A stretch of DNA of 64,000 bases, taken from assembly GCF_964355755.1 (NCBI RefSeq), contig NC_092673.1, positions 29,639,001 through 29,703,000 on the forward strand, in the 5' to 3' direction. The position numbers and the translations under genes were made by a program. The notes under the pieces were generated by a model. It worked only from the letters and a program-made list of their open reading frames with translations. It was not told the origin of the DNA and searched no databases. This DNA is from Antedon mediterranea. Its lineage: Eukaryota > Echinodermata > Crinoidea > Comatulida > Antedonidae. Below are positions 1 through 12,560 of the stretch, piece by piece. The stretch's first letter is position 1. Each line of letters opens with the position of its first letter.

Positions 1-3000
1 ATTTTATTTATATATCAAATTATGGGAAAAAAGAAAAACAGTATTTAATTTAATTTATTAGTTAATTTATCACAAGTAATGTAAACAAAATATTAAAATG
101 TTTAGAAATTCATTATTATTCATAAATAGAATGATAAATTAGTTGATAAAATTAATGATAGAGGAAGTAACATAGTTTGATAACGCATGATGATACTGGG
201 AATTGTTTTTGCATTCTCTAATGCGTTTTCTTTCTGCCATTATCATCGTTCTTGGTAAAGTAAGTTCTATACTGGTTTGTGCACGTAATACAAGATGCTT
301 CGTCTATAATCCGCCACTTACTTTTTCATTAATGGCTTACTAATTACATACAAGATAAAATTATTTTAACCTGATTGATTTGCCACCATTCTGGTCTCCT
401 CATTATGCTAATTAGCTCCGTAAAATGCTTATTTCATCTTGTGAGTTTATGGATTATGATTTTGGAAGACGATGACGACCGACATGAATCATATTTGCGT
501 GTTTGTAATATGGTAATATACTTAATAATGATGATTAGAATAAAAGTAATGTAAACTAATTTAAAATTGTTTTTATTTGATAATAAATTTGATTAAATCT
601 ACTTGTTACATTATAATTTAATTTTTAAATTTGTTGAATTACCCCCTTGAATCATTCAAAATTAATGGTAATTGTCAATCTATCTAACATGACTCATTTT
701 ATTATATTAAAACATGTGTATTGAGCCACTTAACCAGCTGATAAATTCATTTGTACATAAACATTTTATATTTAACAGCACATCTGATACCACTTAAAAA
801 TACTGAGGCTTCATTCATCACTTAAGTCATTCTGAAATTGTATGATTTTTTTTAGACGGATATTTAAGAGGTTGTACTCTCTCTCGTGGGAGAGTAATTA
901 CTTTTGGACAATAAATTGTTTGTCTTGTATTCTTCTTTTGACCAAACCCATTCCATTAGAAGACCAATTAGTTGTTATTAAACAACTGTTTGAGTTTCGC
1001 ATCCATTGAGCATGTTTAAATTGTACCCAGAGGAACAATTTCTTGTAGAGATGAACAAACGGGAACAAGACTTCATGTGGGCAATTCCATAATCTAACCT
1101 TTCATTCAATTCCATAATGATGGCGATAAAACAATAACAGACATTTTGGCAAATGAATATCACTATAGTAACAAAAATGGATTTATAGAAATATGTTGGA
1201 GGAATTCTTGACTGAAATCAGTGATTTATATTTGTCCATGACCCAACATTTTTGTGGAAGAAGATGATTTTGTTTCAGAATTATTCCCAGATAATAAACA
1301 AACCAGCTATGACGTCTTGATGCATTGTGGAGAAAAGTTTCTTATATTTGAGTTGGTGATTTGTGGTGAATTTTACCGCTTATTGTTAAGTTGTTGTCAT
1401 TCTGGTGAATTGACAAATGTGTGATTTATTGAAACAGCTGCTGATAGTTCTTCACTTCTCAGTTCCCTATCTAGAAAGAACAGGCTTTATCATGCTATTA
1501 AAAGGTATATGAGAAAAATCTTCCCCAATTATATAAGTACAGTACATGTTAAATTCTACCATTAATGGTTTATGCCCTTCATAAACTTATACTAGGGACA
1601 TAAATAATTTTGATAGAAATTATAAAAAATATTTTCAAGGAATAATTTCCCCTTAATGTATCTATAGTACCAAAATGTATTTAAGCGCTCTCTTATTACT
1701 AGGACGTGTTTCCTATAGTGTTTCATATTATATTATTATGCCTATAAAATAATTGAATCAAATGGCTTAGTGCTGTACAGTTAGTATCACTCTAAGAAAA
1801 GATTTCATATTTAATGTTGGTTCTTGAATAATGAGTTTGTTAGAATTAGGTGGTCCTTTAGAGTTCAACAAAGAGAATGCGGTCCTAGTGGTCCTAATAT
1901 ACATATTCCAGATATATGTTGCTTGTGGTCCTTTAATGGAGTTTTTGATACATACTATTTATTCAAATTGTTAGTCATAAATATATTTGAATAAACTGGC
2001 TGAGTCATTTCTGTCTGGAACTGTGGTTTTGTCTGCTACACCTAGTATTTCCAATTTTTATTCACGATTGTTAAGGTTATCAAACACACACATGGACATT
2101 ACAGCATCAGAGTTTCGGTTCTTAAATTTAGATTTAAATTTTTTACAAATTAGAAGAAATCCGCCAAATTGTTTATGAATAGAATTGGTAACGTTTTCCA
2201 TAAGTCTAAATGGAAATGGTGATATTCAAGCACATGTGAACACACCGCCATCAACCTTTTCTAAACGTAAAAAACAACTAAGTACCATCTCTCCTTTGCA
2301 TGGAGTCTCCGCTTCTCGCCACACTCTGTTACACATTTCATTTGACGCTAACTCAACAGCACGCTTGGTTTCTCACGTCTAAATTGCTTTCAGCTAAGCG
2401 TATCTTCTCACTCTGTTTCTCATACGAAGACATCGCTATAAAACCTAATGTTTGTTGCAGACTATGATTTTTAGCTTGACCTGACCTGACATTTGACCTT
2501 TTATTTATCTATTTTTATATTCCTTCTGATAGTTTAGTTTGTTATGGATTAAACAAATAAATTGCAAAATTTTTCATTCATATTAAAAATTTTATTTTTA
2601 TCCAAATAGAATCGATACTATTACATTTTAATATGTTTATTATTATATGAATATATTTCAAATTTAACGATAGACCATCGAATCTCTACAAATTTGTGTA
2701 AAACACTTTTAGTAAGGTACTGTACAGTACTTAATTTTCTAAATGTATTAAATTTGGTGATAAACTATTAATTCGTAATTGATCAATTTGAACTCTGTGG
2801 CCTAAAAACAAACAAGACTTACGTTTATTGAGTTCAAGTATATTTAACATTTCTTTCTTTCTGTTGTCTGTGTTTTATTTCTACAGGCAACTTCCTTTAC
2901 ACTTCTACTACAAATAAAAAACTGAAAAAAACACGCTTTTCTCTATTCTTCCTCAAATACTATAGTGTACACCGCATTTCATACAGTCTTTGCTGACATC

Positions 3001-3544
3001 GCTGTATGAATATGCTTTATTTATTTATTTTTGTCCATCAAAACTTGTGTGTATTAAAAGGATCTTTAGCAATTGTGGACATTAGGATCAAGTTCAGTCA
3101 TAGCTTTCTGTAATTTGAATTCTATTTAACCTGATTGTGAAGAAGTGCAAATAAACAGTGTTTGATTTAGCCTGCATCACCAAGCACAGGGGAATGAACT
3201 CCAAAGCAAGATCTACCTTTACAAATGTATATATTCAGTCATTACATAAACACCGCTAGGCCTGCAGGGTGCATGCTATCCATTGATGGTTGTCATAGAA
3301 ATGCTATTAACAGTTATCTACTGCTAATGTTGAATAGAAGTTATTTTATACCAAAAATTATTATTATTATTTTAGTTACGTAATTATTAATTGGTTTATG
3401 ACCAAAAATGAAACTGATAAGGTTTATGTGAGGGAAACATCCACCTTGCAATAACCGCCATACTAGGTCAGAGCATTAGCATATATAGGAGAACCCTTCC
3501 TTCTCATCATAACCACTCAAAGACATCAGTCCCAATAAACCCAA
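1..3544. other. Non-coding AT-rich DNA, probable COE intron
   Basis: No exon with flanking splice sites and recognisable protein similarity was seen on either strand. The sequence is AT-rich with short homopolymer runs. Open frames here are short and lack codon structure. Because the COE exons downstream begin in mid-protein, this stretch is probably the left part of a very long COE intron, but intergenic DNA cannot be excluded. Confidence 0.4.
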
Positions 3545-4020
3545 GATGCACCTGACATCACTTCCTACATGGTAGGCCAAATTTTCAATTATCTTGATGA
3601 ATCTCAAATGCTTCTGGAGAATCCCTGACATTACTTTCTAGCTAGTATAACCACCTTGCCATCCATCATGTTGGTGAATCTATGCTTCTGGAGAATCCCT
3701 GACATCACTTCCTACCTAGTATAACCACCTTGCCATCATGTTGGTGAATCTATGCTTCTGGAGAATCCCTGACATCATTTCCTACCTAGTATAACCACCT
3801 TGCCATCCATCATGTTGGTGAATCTATGCTTCTGGAGAATCCCTGACATCATTTCCTACCTAGTATAACCACCTTGCCATCATGTTGGTGAATCTATGCT
3901 TCTGGAGAATCCCTGACATCATTTCCTACCTAGTATAACCACCTTGCCATCATGTTGGTGAATCTATGCTTCTGGAGAATCCCTGACATCATTTCCTACC
4001 TAGTATAACCACCTTGCCAT
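3545..4020. repeat. 70/74-bp minisatellite, six copies
   Basis: Six near-identical units begin with CTTCTGGAGAATCCCTGACA at 3611, 3685, 3755, 3829, 3899 and 3969. The spacings are 74, 70, 74, 70 and 70 bp. The 4-bp difference is a CATC duplication (GCCATCCATCATG against GCCATCATG). A decayed partial unit lies at about 3545-3610. The first full unit is the most diverged, and the last stops at about 4020. Nothing suggests that it is transcribed or coding. Confidence 0.9.
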
Positions 4021-4677
4021 CTCTTCATTAAGGATTTAATCATCATTCTACACCACTTAGCAATCTCCTTTTGATTAGTATCCTCTTTCATTGTTTTCCT
4101 ACTACTAATATTTTTCCCATATGTTATTATTATATGATTTATGGAACTAAGAACAGTGTATTAATCTTTTTGTATTTAAAGAAGTTAAATAGATTAGTGA
4201 CTTAATTTTAAGTGGCATTTCCTTCAAGAACACAACCAACCATTTTAATCACTTTCCTTGAATTAGACTGTGTTACATAGATAAAGCTATTTGTTTCCTA
4301 TAATCTTTACCTACAAAATAAAAAAAATAATAAGGCTCACTATATAGTAATTTTTTAGCTTTCATTAAACAGAAAATCATCGTCGTATGCATGCATTAAA
4401 ACGGATTTTAACTAAAGTTTTAATTTTTTTTATTATAAGAAAATAACCATAAAAACCAATAGGCCGATGCATATTAAATTAATATGTATTCCTTATGCTA
4501 AGTGGATTTTCTTGCAATTAACATCAGCTAAGCAGGCTGCACTCTGATTGGTTCCTTGTCCGATTTAGTTATCCCTGTCATCGTTAGGACAACGTAATGA
4601 GTGGAGTACAGTAGTTCCTGCTACATTATTATTGTTTACTTGTAAGATAGTATGTTTTTGTATACAAGTCTCCTATT

Positions 4678-4692
4678 TAATATATATATATA

Positions 4693-4745
<53 letters not shown>

Positions 4746-4758
4746 ATATATATATATA

Positions 4759-4797
<39 letters not shown>
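4678..4797. repeat. (TA)n microsatellite
   Basis: About 120 bp of alternating TA is interrupted by two TC steps and one GC step. The Ile/Tyr-rich open frame across it is a product of the repeat and not a gene. Confidence 0.95.
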
Positions 4798-7700
4798 TAT
4801 ATGCATATTGTAATGATAAAGATATAAAAAGAAAACCTTGCTAATATTCATCGATGATTTAACACGATGAGTCAGACTAAGTGTGAACACTCACTTAATA
4901 TTCAAATACCATATAACAAGTTGAAAGCTGAGACCAATTCCGCAACCCCCTATCTTGGCTGCCGTGAGCTGCAATGAACGGTAAGGGGCTTAGTTTGGAT
5001 AACCCGTATTAGAAGGGTGAGATTTGCCAATAAGGAAATGGTTAACCCAAGACATGTTCCTGTTTGTAATATTGCCTTCAATCATTCTAATGGTGACTAG
5101 ACAGAAAATCTATCCCCCGACTTTGTTCCACTTTCTAGCGAGCAGCGTAAGCTTGTGATTTAAACAAGAAGTATTAGATCATGCTATAAAATATAATTGT
5201 GTAATCGAAGATAGTTTATAACTACTTCTGTCAACCATTTTTTGTCATTTATAATCATTGAAAATATTAATTGCATTTAAAATATGAATATATAATATAC
5301 ACTTGCCCTAAGAAGGGTTAGTTTTACCCGAAGGCTCTGTAATTTGTTTCTGGCGATTGTAGTTTATTCAGCTACTGATACCCACAGCATTTTCAATAAT
5401 TTGTCTTTTGATTTATATATAAAAATTAAATATTGTATGTCAGTTTTTAATTCTTATTGAATTATTTTAAAGGAACAATCCAATTTGGTGTTTTTTGGGG
5501 TTTTTGTTTTGTATTTTATAGTAAACTCTGATTGTGTCGCAGCATTTAGGCCCTTGTATTGTCGTATTTTAGACCCATGTTCTTAATAAAATAAAACTGC
5601 ACAGGTTATCTTCTTTAAAGATGGTAAATAAAAGTATATGGAAGGATCTGTTTTGGATATTGTTTTATGATAGTGAGTTGACGGCAGTCATTGTTAGCTT
5701 ACAAACATCTTTGGTGCATTCTTGGTGCTCAATGCAGTCTTCTCATTTTCAGTTTGCCTGGAGCACACCAAATGGATACCTACAATCCAATCATCTCTTC
5801 TTAACACATCCAAATCACTTCTCTTTCCTAATTTGCTATAAAATTCTTTCAATTTTATAGCCGACTCCGATAATATTGTATCGCAACGTTTAGGCCCTAT
5901 GTTAGGTGTTGTGGCACCACATATTTTAGCTGGAAGCATTTGTTGAATCTTCTCTTGCCTAAAGCAACCAGCAGGCCATATCAGATGGATGACAGTTAAC
6001 TTATATGCATGTCACCGATACTTTAAGTATATAATACATGACGCGCAATATGACTGCTGCAAAGCATAAAACAATGTAATTTTACGTTATCAATGTTCCT
6101 CTGTCATATGGTGCGAGCCTATTGGAGTTGACATACGTGTTAGAAGGTCACTTGCCTCGCTGTTAACCCAAATAAGATCCAGGCCAAAGTTCAACCACTC
6201 ATAATGTATGCATGTGTATTTCAGTATTTTGTTGGCATTTTTATGATATTTTACAGTTTTTTACATTAATACATGTATAATGATATTATGGATGTTAGAA
6301 ATAATGATTTTACTCTTGGCATATTGTTCCCATCTCATATTTTAAACGCAATAAATCATAGTAAATATTTTGTTCTATTACAGAATCCACAAAATAACAT
6401 TCATAAAAATAAAATGTGAATTTTAAGTCAAAATCTTTCATCGCAATACTTCATAAACCACATTAGTTAATACAGTTTGTGTGAAAAGAATAATGTTTGC
6501 TATTAATTGGCTACTAAGTAGCACTTGTCAGTGTTTTAATACAAATGATAACAAAAGTTGACCATAAATTTGGTATTAGTCGCTGAAGGCAAGGTCTTCC
6601 CACTTTGATTGCTACAAGTTGTTATCTGCAAGGCGGTTCAGGACATACAGCACACAAATTTGTAGTAGCACTTTAGGCTTACCTGACTAATTAATAAGCT
6701 TGTTATTACCTCACAGGTGTACTGTACCAAAAACAGATCTAAAATTTTTGGAAGGATTAGGGGGACAGGTAATTGGAATAAGAATACATATAAAGTTTAC
6801 TTGCTTAATGTTTTAATACTACTGCAGACTCTTCATGTAAGAGGGGTCTAGTTATTAGTATTACTATCATTTATACACAATAAGGCAAATTTTCATGTAC
6901 AGTACACATTGAAAGTTTAGCCACATATTTACTATTCAAAATATAGAAAATAAAGAAAAGGCGGTTTATTTTCAGCTTTGTGAATCTTCTATAACATAGG
7001 TAAACGCAAAGGTTAAATTTGTTCTATGAATTTGTACCTCAGGCAATAAATTATTGGCATTGTTTCTCGAGGGAATTTGCGTAGGGTGCTGGTTTATCCC
7101 TGTAGGGGAGAAACCCAATCACTAGATTCACTCTTTATCAAATTGTTTAAATATAAAATCTAAATCAGAAAATTTTAAAGGAATTTGTTGATCATGGAAA
7201 AAAAGTTAGATAAACAATTATTTGATTATGATAAAGTTTTATTATTTATAATTAGAAACAATTTTTTATCACACCTGCAAATTTGTTTGCAACATTTAAA
7301 GATTTGTTAAAGTTTATGTTTAAATTTGAATTAATTTAATTTCAAAAACAACATTTCTGTATTTTGTTAAGTGGCATTTCTATACATAGATATTGTATTG
7401 TATACTACTGAAAATGGCAATCAATTCTGAGTGACTGACAAAGCATATTATTTTATTTCATACCAAGTCATTTTTAAAAGGGAAAAAAAAAACTGAAAGA
7501 AATTTATCACTGTGCATCTGTAGTTTTTATGTATTACAATACTCTGACGAATGTATACATAAAATTAACCTTAAAACTAGCAATTTACTCCCGCCGGGCC
7601 AGAAAGCTGTTGAAAAGTGAATTAAATCAGAAGATGAAATAGCTCCCTCTTGTCCATAAATGATGTAGTATACATCACCTGTTCAGACTCCCTCCCAAGG

Positions 7701-10700
7701 GTCTGGCAAGAAATGTACCCCATACAAATATTGCAAGTTCATAGGCAGGTTTACTTGTGATGATGTTCAAGTCGTTGCTATGCATTCATTTCCTTCTCTT
7801 GTTATGGACCATAATGTATTGCAGTATTTTCATGACATTCTGACTTGTAAAATTAACCACAATGCTTTGCACTGTTTTGTACAATACATTTATATATGAT
7901 TTAAAGTTATCCTGATTTAATCATTATTTGTTGTGAACATAAAAATTAAATAATTGTAATTTAATTTTTAAACAGTTGTAAAAATAATTTAATTTATTAC
8001 TTAACAATAAATGAATTACATTTTGTCGTGTTATTGTTTAAAAATGTATCAACTTTCTTTAAACAATACAACAATAAGCAGTACTATTTATTTATGTGTA
8101 TCTCAACATTAAATTTTAAAATTCACTCAATATATCCTAAATCTAGGTTATATTGATAGGTTAAAATAAAGATTATTTGGGATGAAAAATATATTAATCG
8201 GTGAATGGTAAATTAAAGATTGAAGTATTTCAGACCGCTAAGTACAAACTGTATCATCATACACTAGAAACACTTGGTTGAGTCCTGCTTTATTCAACTC
8301 AGAAGGGAGCCAAGTTTGTGAATATCCCGTGCCTCATGGGACAACGTTCAAGTCATCAAAAAGTCATGATTTTTTAAGCAATAAAAAGTTGTTCACATAT
8401 TCCTGTGGTTTCATAGGACCATCTTTCCGAATCAGTAATTTTTATTTGGAATACTATCTTGTCTAAGATTATGATTAAAAACGAGATAGCAAATTATTTT
8501 TATATTTTTCTTTAGAGATCATTTTGTATTAAATCCTAGTTAAATACTTCACCCAAGTTTATTATTATCAACAACAAAAAAACCTCAACAAAATGTAATA
8601 ATCTCTTCTGTTTTTTTATTTATTCATTTTTCAAAAATAATCTAAATTTGTTTTTCTCAAAAGTTGATAGTTTGTATTAAATAATTTATCGTCTACATGA
8701 AATTCTGTAATTGTTAATTTGTTAAATTATCTAAATTAAGTTTTTTCATTTCAAGAATAATTATTTGATTTTAAAATCATAAAGTCTGCAATTGCTTACT
8801 CTATAATTTAAAACAATTTCTAATTCACTTTAAATTTTTATGCTCAATAATAATTAGGTCCATATTTAGTGAAGAAAAAAAAATTAATAGAAAAAGTGTC
8901 TGCTAATAATGCAAGTTTGCATCTAAGCCTTAAGTCCCTAGCGATCAAACAGCATACCTATTTTGCAAACACATTTAATTACTTTTCAACTTATTGTGAA
9001 TAATGATGATGAAGCCTTTGATTACGAAATCTCTGTATCTTTGGTGGAGATTATATTGAAAGAGTCCGCCACATAGCTACCGGGGTAATAACACTGTTTG
9101 ACGAAATCCTTCGGGACACGGACATTCTGTAGCCTAATGAGGGGGTTAGCCAGGTTTCATCCGGTATCCAATTGTTTTTAAGCTCAAGATCATGATATGT
9201 AAAATATTTTCATCTTCATGTCCTAAAGCAATTTCTGTGGGAATAATGTTATTTTGTTGCCAGAAAAATATTCAGATTCTTGATTTGGTTAGTTTATGAG
9301 CTACTTAGTATTTGCTTTTAAATTAAAATGTATGAAAAATGATCAAAGAACACTATTGTTTTGGTTTGACAAAAAAAAAATTGTATGAAAAATGAATATA
9401 TTATTCTTCATTGTTGTAAACATGGCTGTGTTATTTCAAAAGTTGTAATGACTCACTTCTTTAAACACCTTAAGATCTTTCCTCTCTCGACTACAACTTT
9501 TGACATTTTAACAAAATCGATCAAAATAAATTTAGGGGAATTGACACCTTCATTTAGCTGCCCAGAAGGTCAGTCTTATTATTGTTTTTGCTTATTTTGC
9601 AAAATATCAACAAAGAAAAAGCATTTTTTTCAAGTTTCATTTTTCACCTTCCTGTTAAATATGGAAGGCATTATATGCCAAAATTAGGAAAGTGAAACAA
9701 TATTACAATTTGAGTACATTAATAAGCAACAGATATTCATAATCGAAACAACAATAAAGAATGTATTTTGCATATTGATGTGTTTTGTCACCGGTTGCTG
9801 TCCATAGATGGATGTATCTTGGTGAAGCAGTAGGAAGCTGGTTAAAATGTTAGATTATTCTGTTAAAATGCCAATTGAATTGAAGTGCTTTTGAGTGATG
9901 TTGATGAAGATGTCTACCGATCAACCTAAATTGTTTCAATTTATCAAAAGCACGTAGTACTTGCCGTCATAACTTTTTTTAGAACAGTTTTTACATGGCA
10001 GCAGGATTTGACCGTTTGTTGTTCATGTAAGGAAGTCTACATACAAGCTTACAAAAAAATGTAAATTTGTTTGCTTTAAAATACTAAACAAAAACAGATT
10101 TACAAAATCTACTACTATCAAATTAGTAGATAAATTATTTAATTTAGAAATTTGTGTGAAATATATATTTGCTTTAAATAAATTTTACAAAACTTTAAAA
10201 ATATGACAAAAATTAAGACGCTATGATAAAAGTGCCTGTGTTATGGCATTTGTGGGAAGATAGGTTTAGAAGTAAAATTGTCTTAACTTTTTTCATCACT
10301 CGTTGCAAATCATAATGAGTTTAAATTAATAGTTTCCAGTTTTCTTGCAACCTTTCATCATCATATTAACACTGTTTTTATCCACGTTGAAATGTTGAGT
10401 AAACCCTGTTTACACTAAAGCAATCTTTACTACTAGGAAAGAGAAAATAATTCCCAGACAATATATTAAGGTGTGGACAGACTTGTTCAGTACATTTTTC
10501 ACTGTTTCTTTACATTGAAAGGTACTGGATATAATGATCTAAATATTTAAAGATTTGTTAGGCTAAATAATCAACATCTATGTCATCATAATAAAAGAGT
10601 GTTGATGTTCTTATACTCACCAAATTTATATAACCTAGTGGTCAAATAGATCCAAGTCTGTGATCAAATTGATCTTGTGTTGTGGTCAAATTTGACTGGC

Positions 10701-12020
10701 TAAAGTGGTTATATTTGTTTAGGACACTGGTCAAATATTGACAAGGTAAATATAAAGATGATAATTAGTATTGGTCTTTGTCTGTCCAGACAACTCGGTC
10801 AATAACATATTATTTTCGGCCAACTTGAATAATACTTAATTGTTTAAATAATGAATTGTATTTAGTTGTATAATGTTGTGCTGCAGGGACTGTAGTGCGG
10901 GAATAGATGACCAGACAGCCAGACAGGCAGACAGCCCCCTAGGGTTAGACCTTAAGTGAACTTCTCTAGTACATTAGTATCGAGTGTTTATGTAAATTTG
11001 GTTTCTTGAATGTTAAATAATTTTCATTTATCTATTAACTGTATTATTAAATGAAAATTATTTTTTCCATTGCAATACTATCACCCTAGAAAATGTTAAG
11101 ATGTAAATATTTGGATAAGAAGATAAAAATCTTATGTACTTTTCACACATTTTGAAATAGTACAGTAATTACCATAATAGCAGCTGATGCTTTAGGGCCT
11201 TAACACCCAAACTCAACACTTTTTAACTACAATTTAATTGAGCGTAATAATTCCAATTTACCAACGACTTCCCTACTGACAAATTAGTATAAATACAGCG
11301 AATTTCAACCGAAATCTTACCAAGGTCGAAAGGTGAAAGAAAACTAGTCAAATTTGGCACGAATTGTTCCCCAGAGTAGAGGCAGTTGAAAGAGACTGAA
11401 GAAACGCTAGTTATTGGTCTGACTCTACCTATTACAACCCTGTTGTGTGCTAATTGGGGTGCAGCATTTGTGGTCTTTGATGTTTCTAGAAGGTTAATTG
11501 AAGCGGCTCTTAAGAATACAATGTTACCGCATTTAACTCTAACTCAATGCAATTCAACTTGACATAAATTGGTTTCCGATTTGCGTAGTTAACAAGTCTT
11601 TTTTTCTTTTAAGTGTTTAATCATTTTGCTTCCGATTTGCTAACATTGATTGTTTAAAGATCGGTAATTTGAAGAAAAAAAATCTAGTTACCAATATCCC
11701 TGTTTTATACTTTAAATCATATTCAATTGAGAATTTGAGCCATTCTCAACTTTATTTTATATCCTTTTTGTGTACCGCAACTTTTCAGTTTTATTATTGA
11801 TTTTTAAATTCTTAGCAGTGAATTTTATATTGCATAGTTCTTTATGAAAGGTGATGTTGTTCTAAGAAGAACTAGAAGGTCTGTGTTTTTATAGCTGCTA
11901 TTGAAATGAAAACATTATTCTAATGCAATTATTGCCAACGGGTAAATCCAGAAGAAGTCCGCCGCACAACTACAGCATTAAATCATAATGATTTTGACAA
12001 CCAACTTTTGACTTGAATGT
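4798..12020. other. Non-coding stretch, probable COE intron
   Basis: No coding exon was recognised. Two related segments of about 60-90 bp occur at about 5510-5582 and 5850-5937, sharing the core CATTTAGGCCCT / CGTTTAGGCCCT and a downstream TATTTTAG. A short CAGACAGC-type run lies at 10901-10935. A cluster of GGTCAAAT motifs lies at 10638-10743. The rest is AT-rich single-copy-looking sequence. Confidence 0.4.
11250..11590. promoter_or_regulatory. Candidate enhancer island in long intron
   Basis: This stretch is visibly richer in G+C than the AT-rich DNA on both sides and free of simple repeats. It contains several homeodomain-type TAATTG/CTAATT cores. No open frame with splice sites explains it. 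The call rests only on composition and motif content; no conservation data are available, so it is a guess. Confidence 0.2.
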
Positions 12021-12560
12021 ACATATGGACATAATGTAACTATATATGGACATAATGTAACTATATATGGACATAATGTAACTATATATGGACATAATGT
12101 AACTATATATGGACATAATGTAATATGGACATAATGTAGCTATATGGACATAATGTAACTATAATATGGACATAATGTAGCTATATATGGACATAATGTA
12201 ACTATATATGGACATAATGTAATATGGACATAATGTAGCTATATGGACATAATGTAACTATAATATGGACATAATGTAGCTATATATGGACATAATGTAA
12301 CTATATATGGACATAATGTAGCTATATATGGACATAATGTAGCTATATATGGACATAATGTAGCTATATATGGACATAATGTAGCTATATATGGACATAA
12401 TGTAGCTATATATGGACATAATGTAGCTATATATGGACATAATGTAGCTATATATGGATATAGCATTACTATATGGATATATAGCATTAGTATTGATATA
12501 CTGTAGTGTAGTGTATGGATATAGCATTACTATATGGAAATAGCATTACTAATGGATATA
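12021..12560. repeat. 21-bp minisatellite, about 21 full units
   Basis: The unit is TATGGACATAATGTARCTATA, with R = A in the left part and mostly G in the right part. About 21 full units run to about 12450. A decayed tail of TATGGATATAGCATTAC-type sequence follows to about 12560. A block of about 99 bp containing shortened units is itself duplicated (starts 12121 and 12220). As 21 is a multiple of three, two minus-strand frames stay open through the array. They encode only heptapeptide repeats and are not genes. Confidence 0.93.

Noticed and set aside
1060-1085. Arg-Glu-Gln-Asp-Phe stretch resembling the COE EQDFYVRLIDS exon
   Set aside because: The match stops after five residues and meets a stop codon; no splice sites fit.
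10870-10930. Cys-Cys pair resembling the COE zinc-knuckle exon
   Set aside because: The following residues do not match the expected Lys-Lys-Ser-Cys-Gly pattern, and the sequence runs into a CAGACAGC repeat.
12239-12527. Two overlapping minus-strand frames of 82 and 89 codons with heptapeptide repeats
   Set aside because: They are open only because the minisatellite unit is 21 bp; there is no non-repeat coding part.
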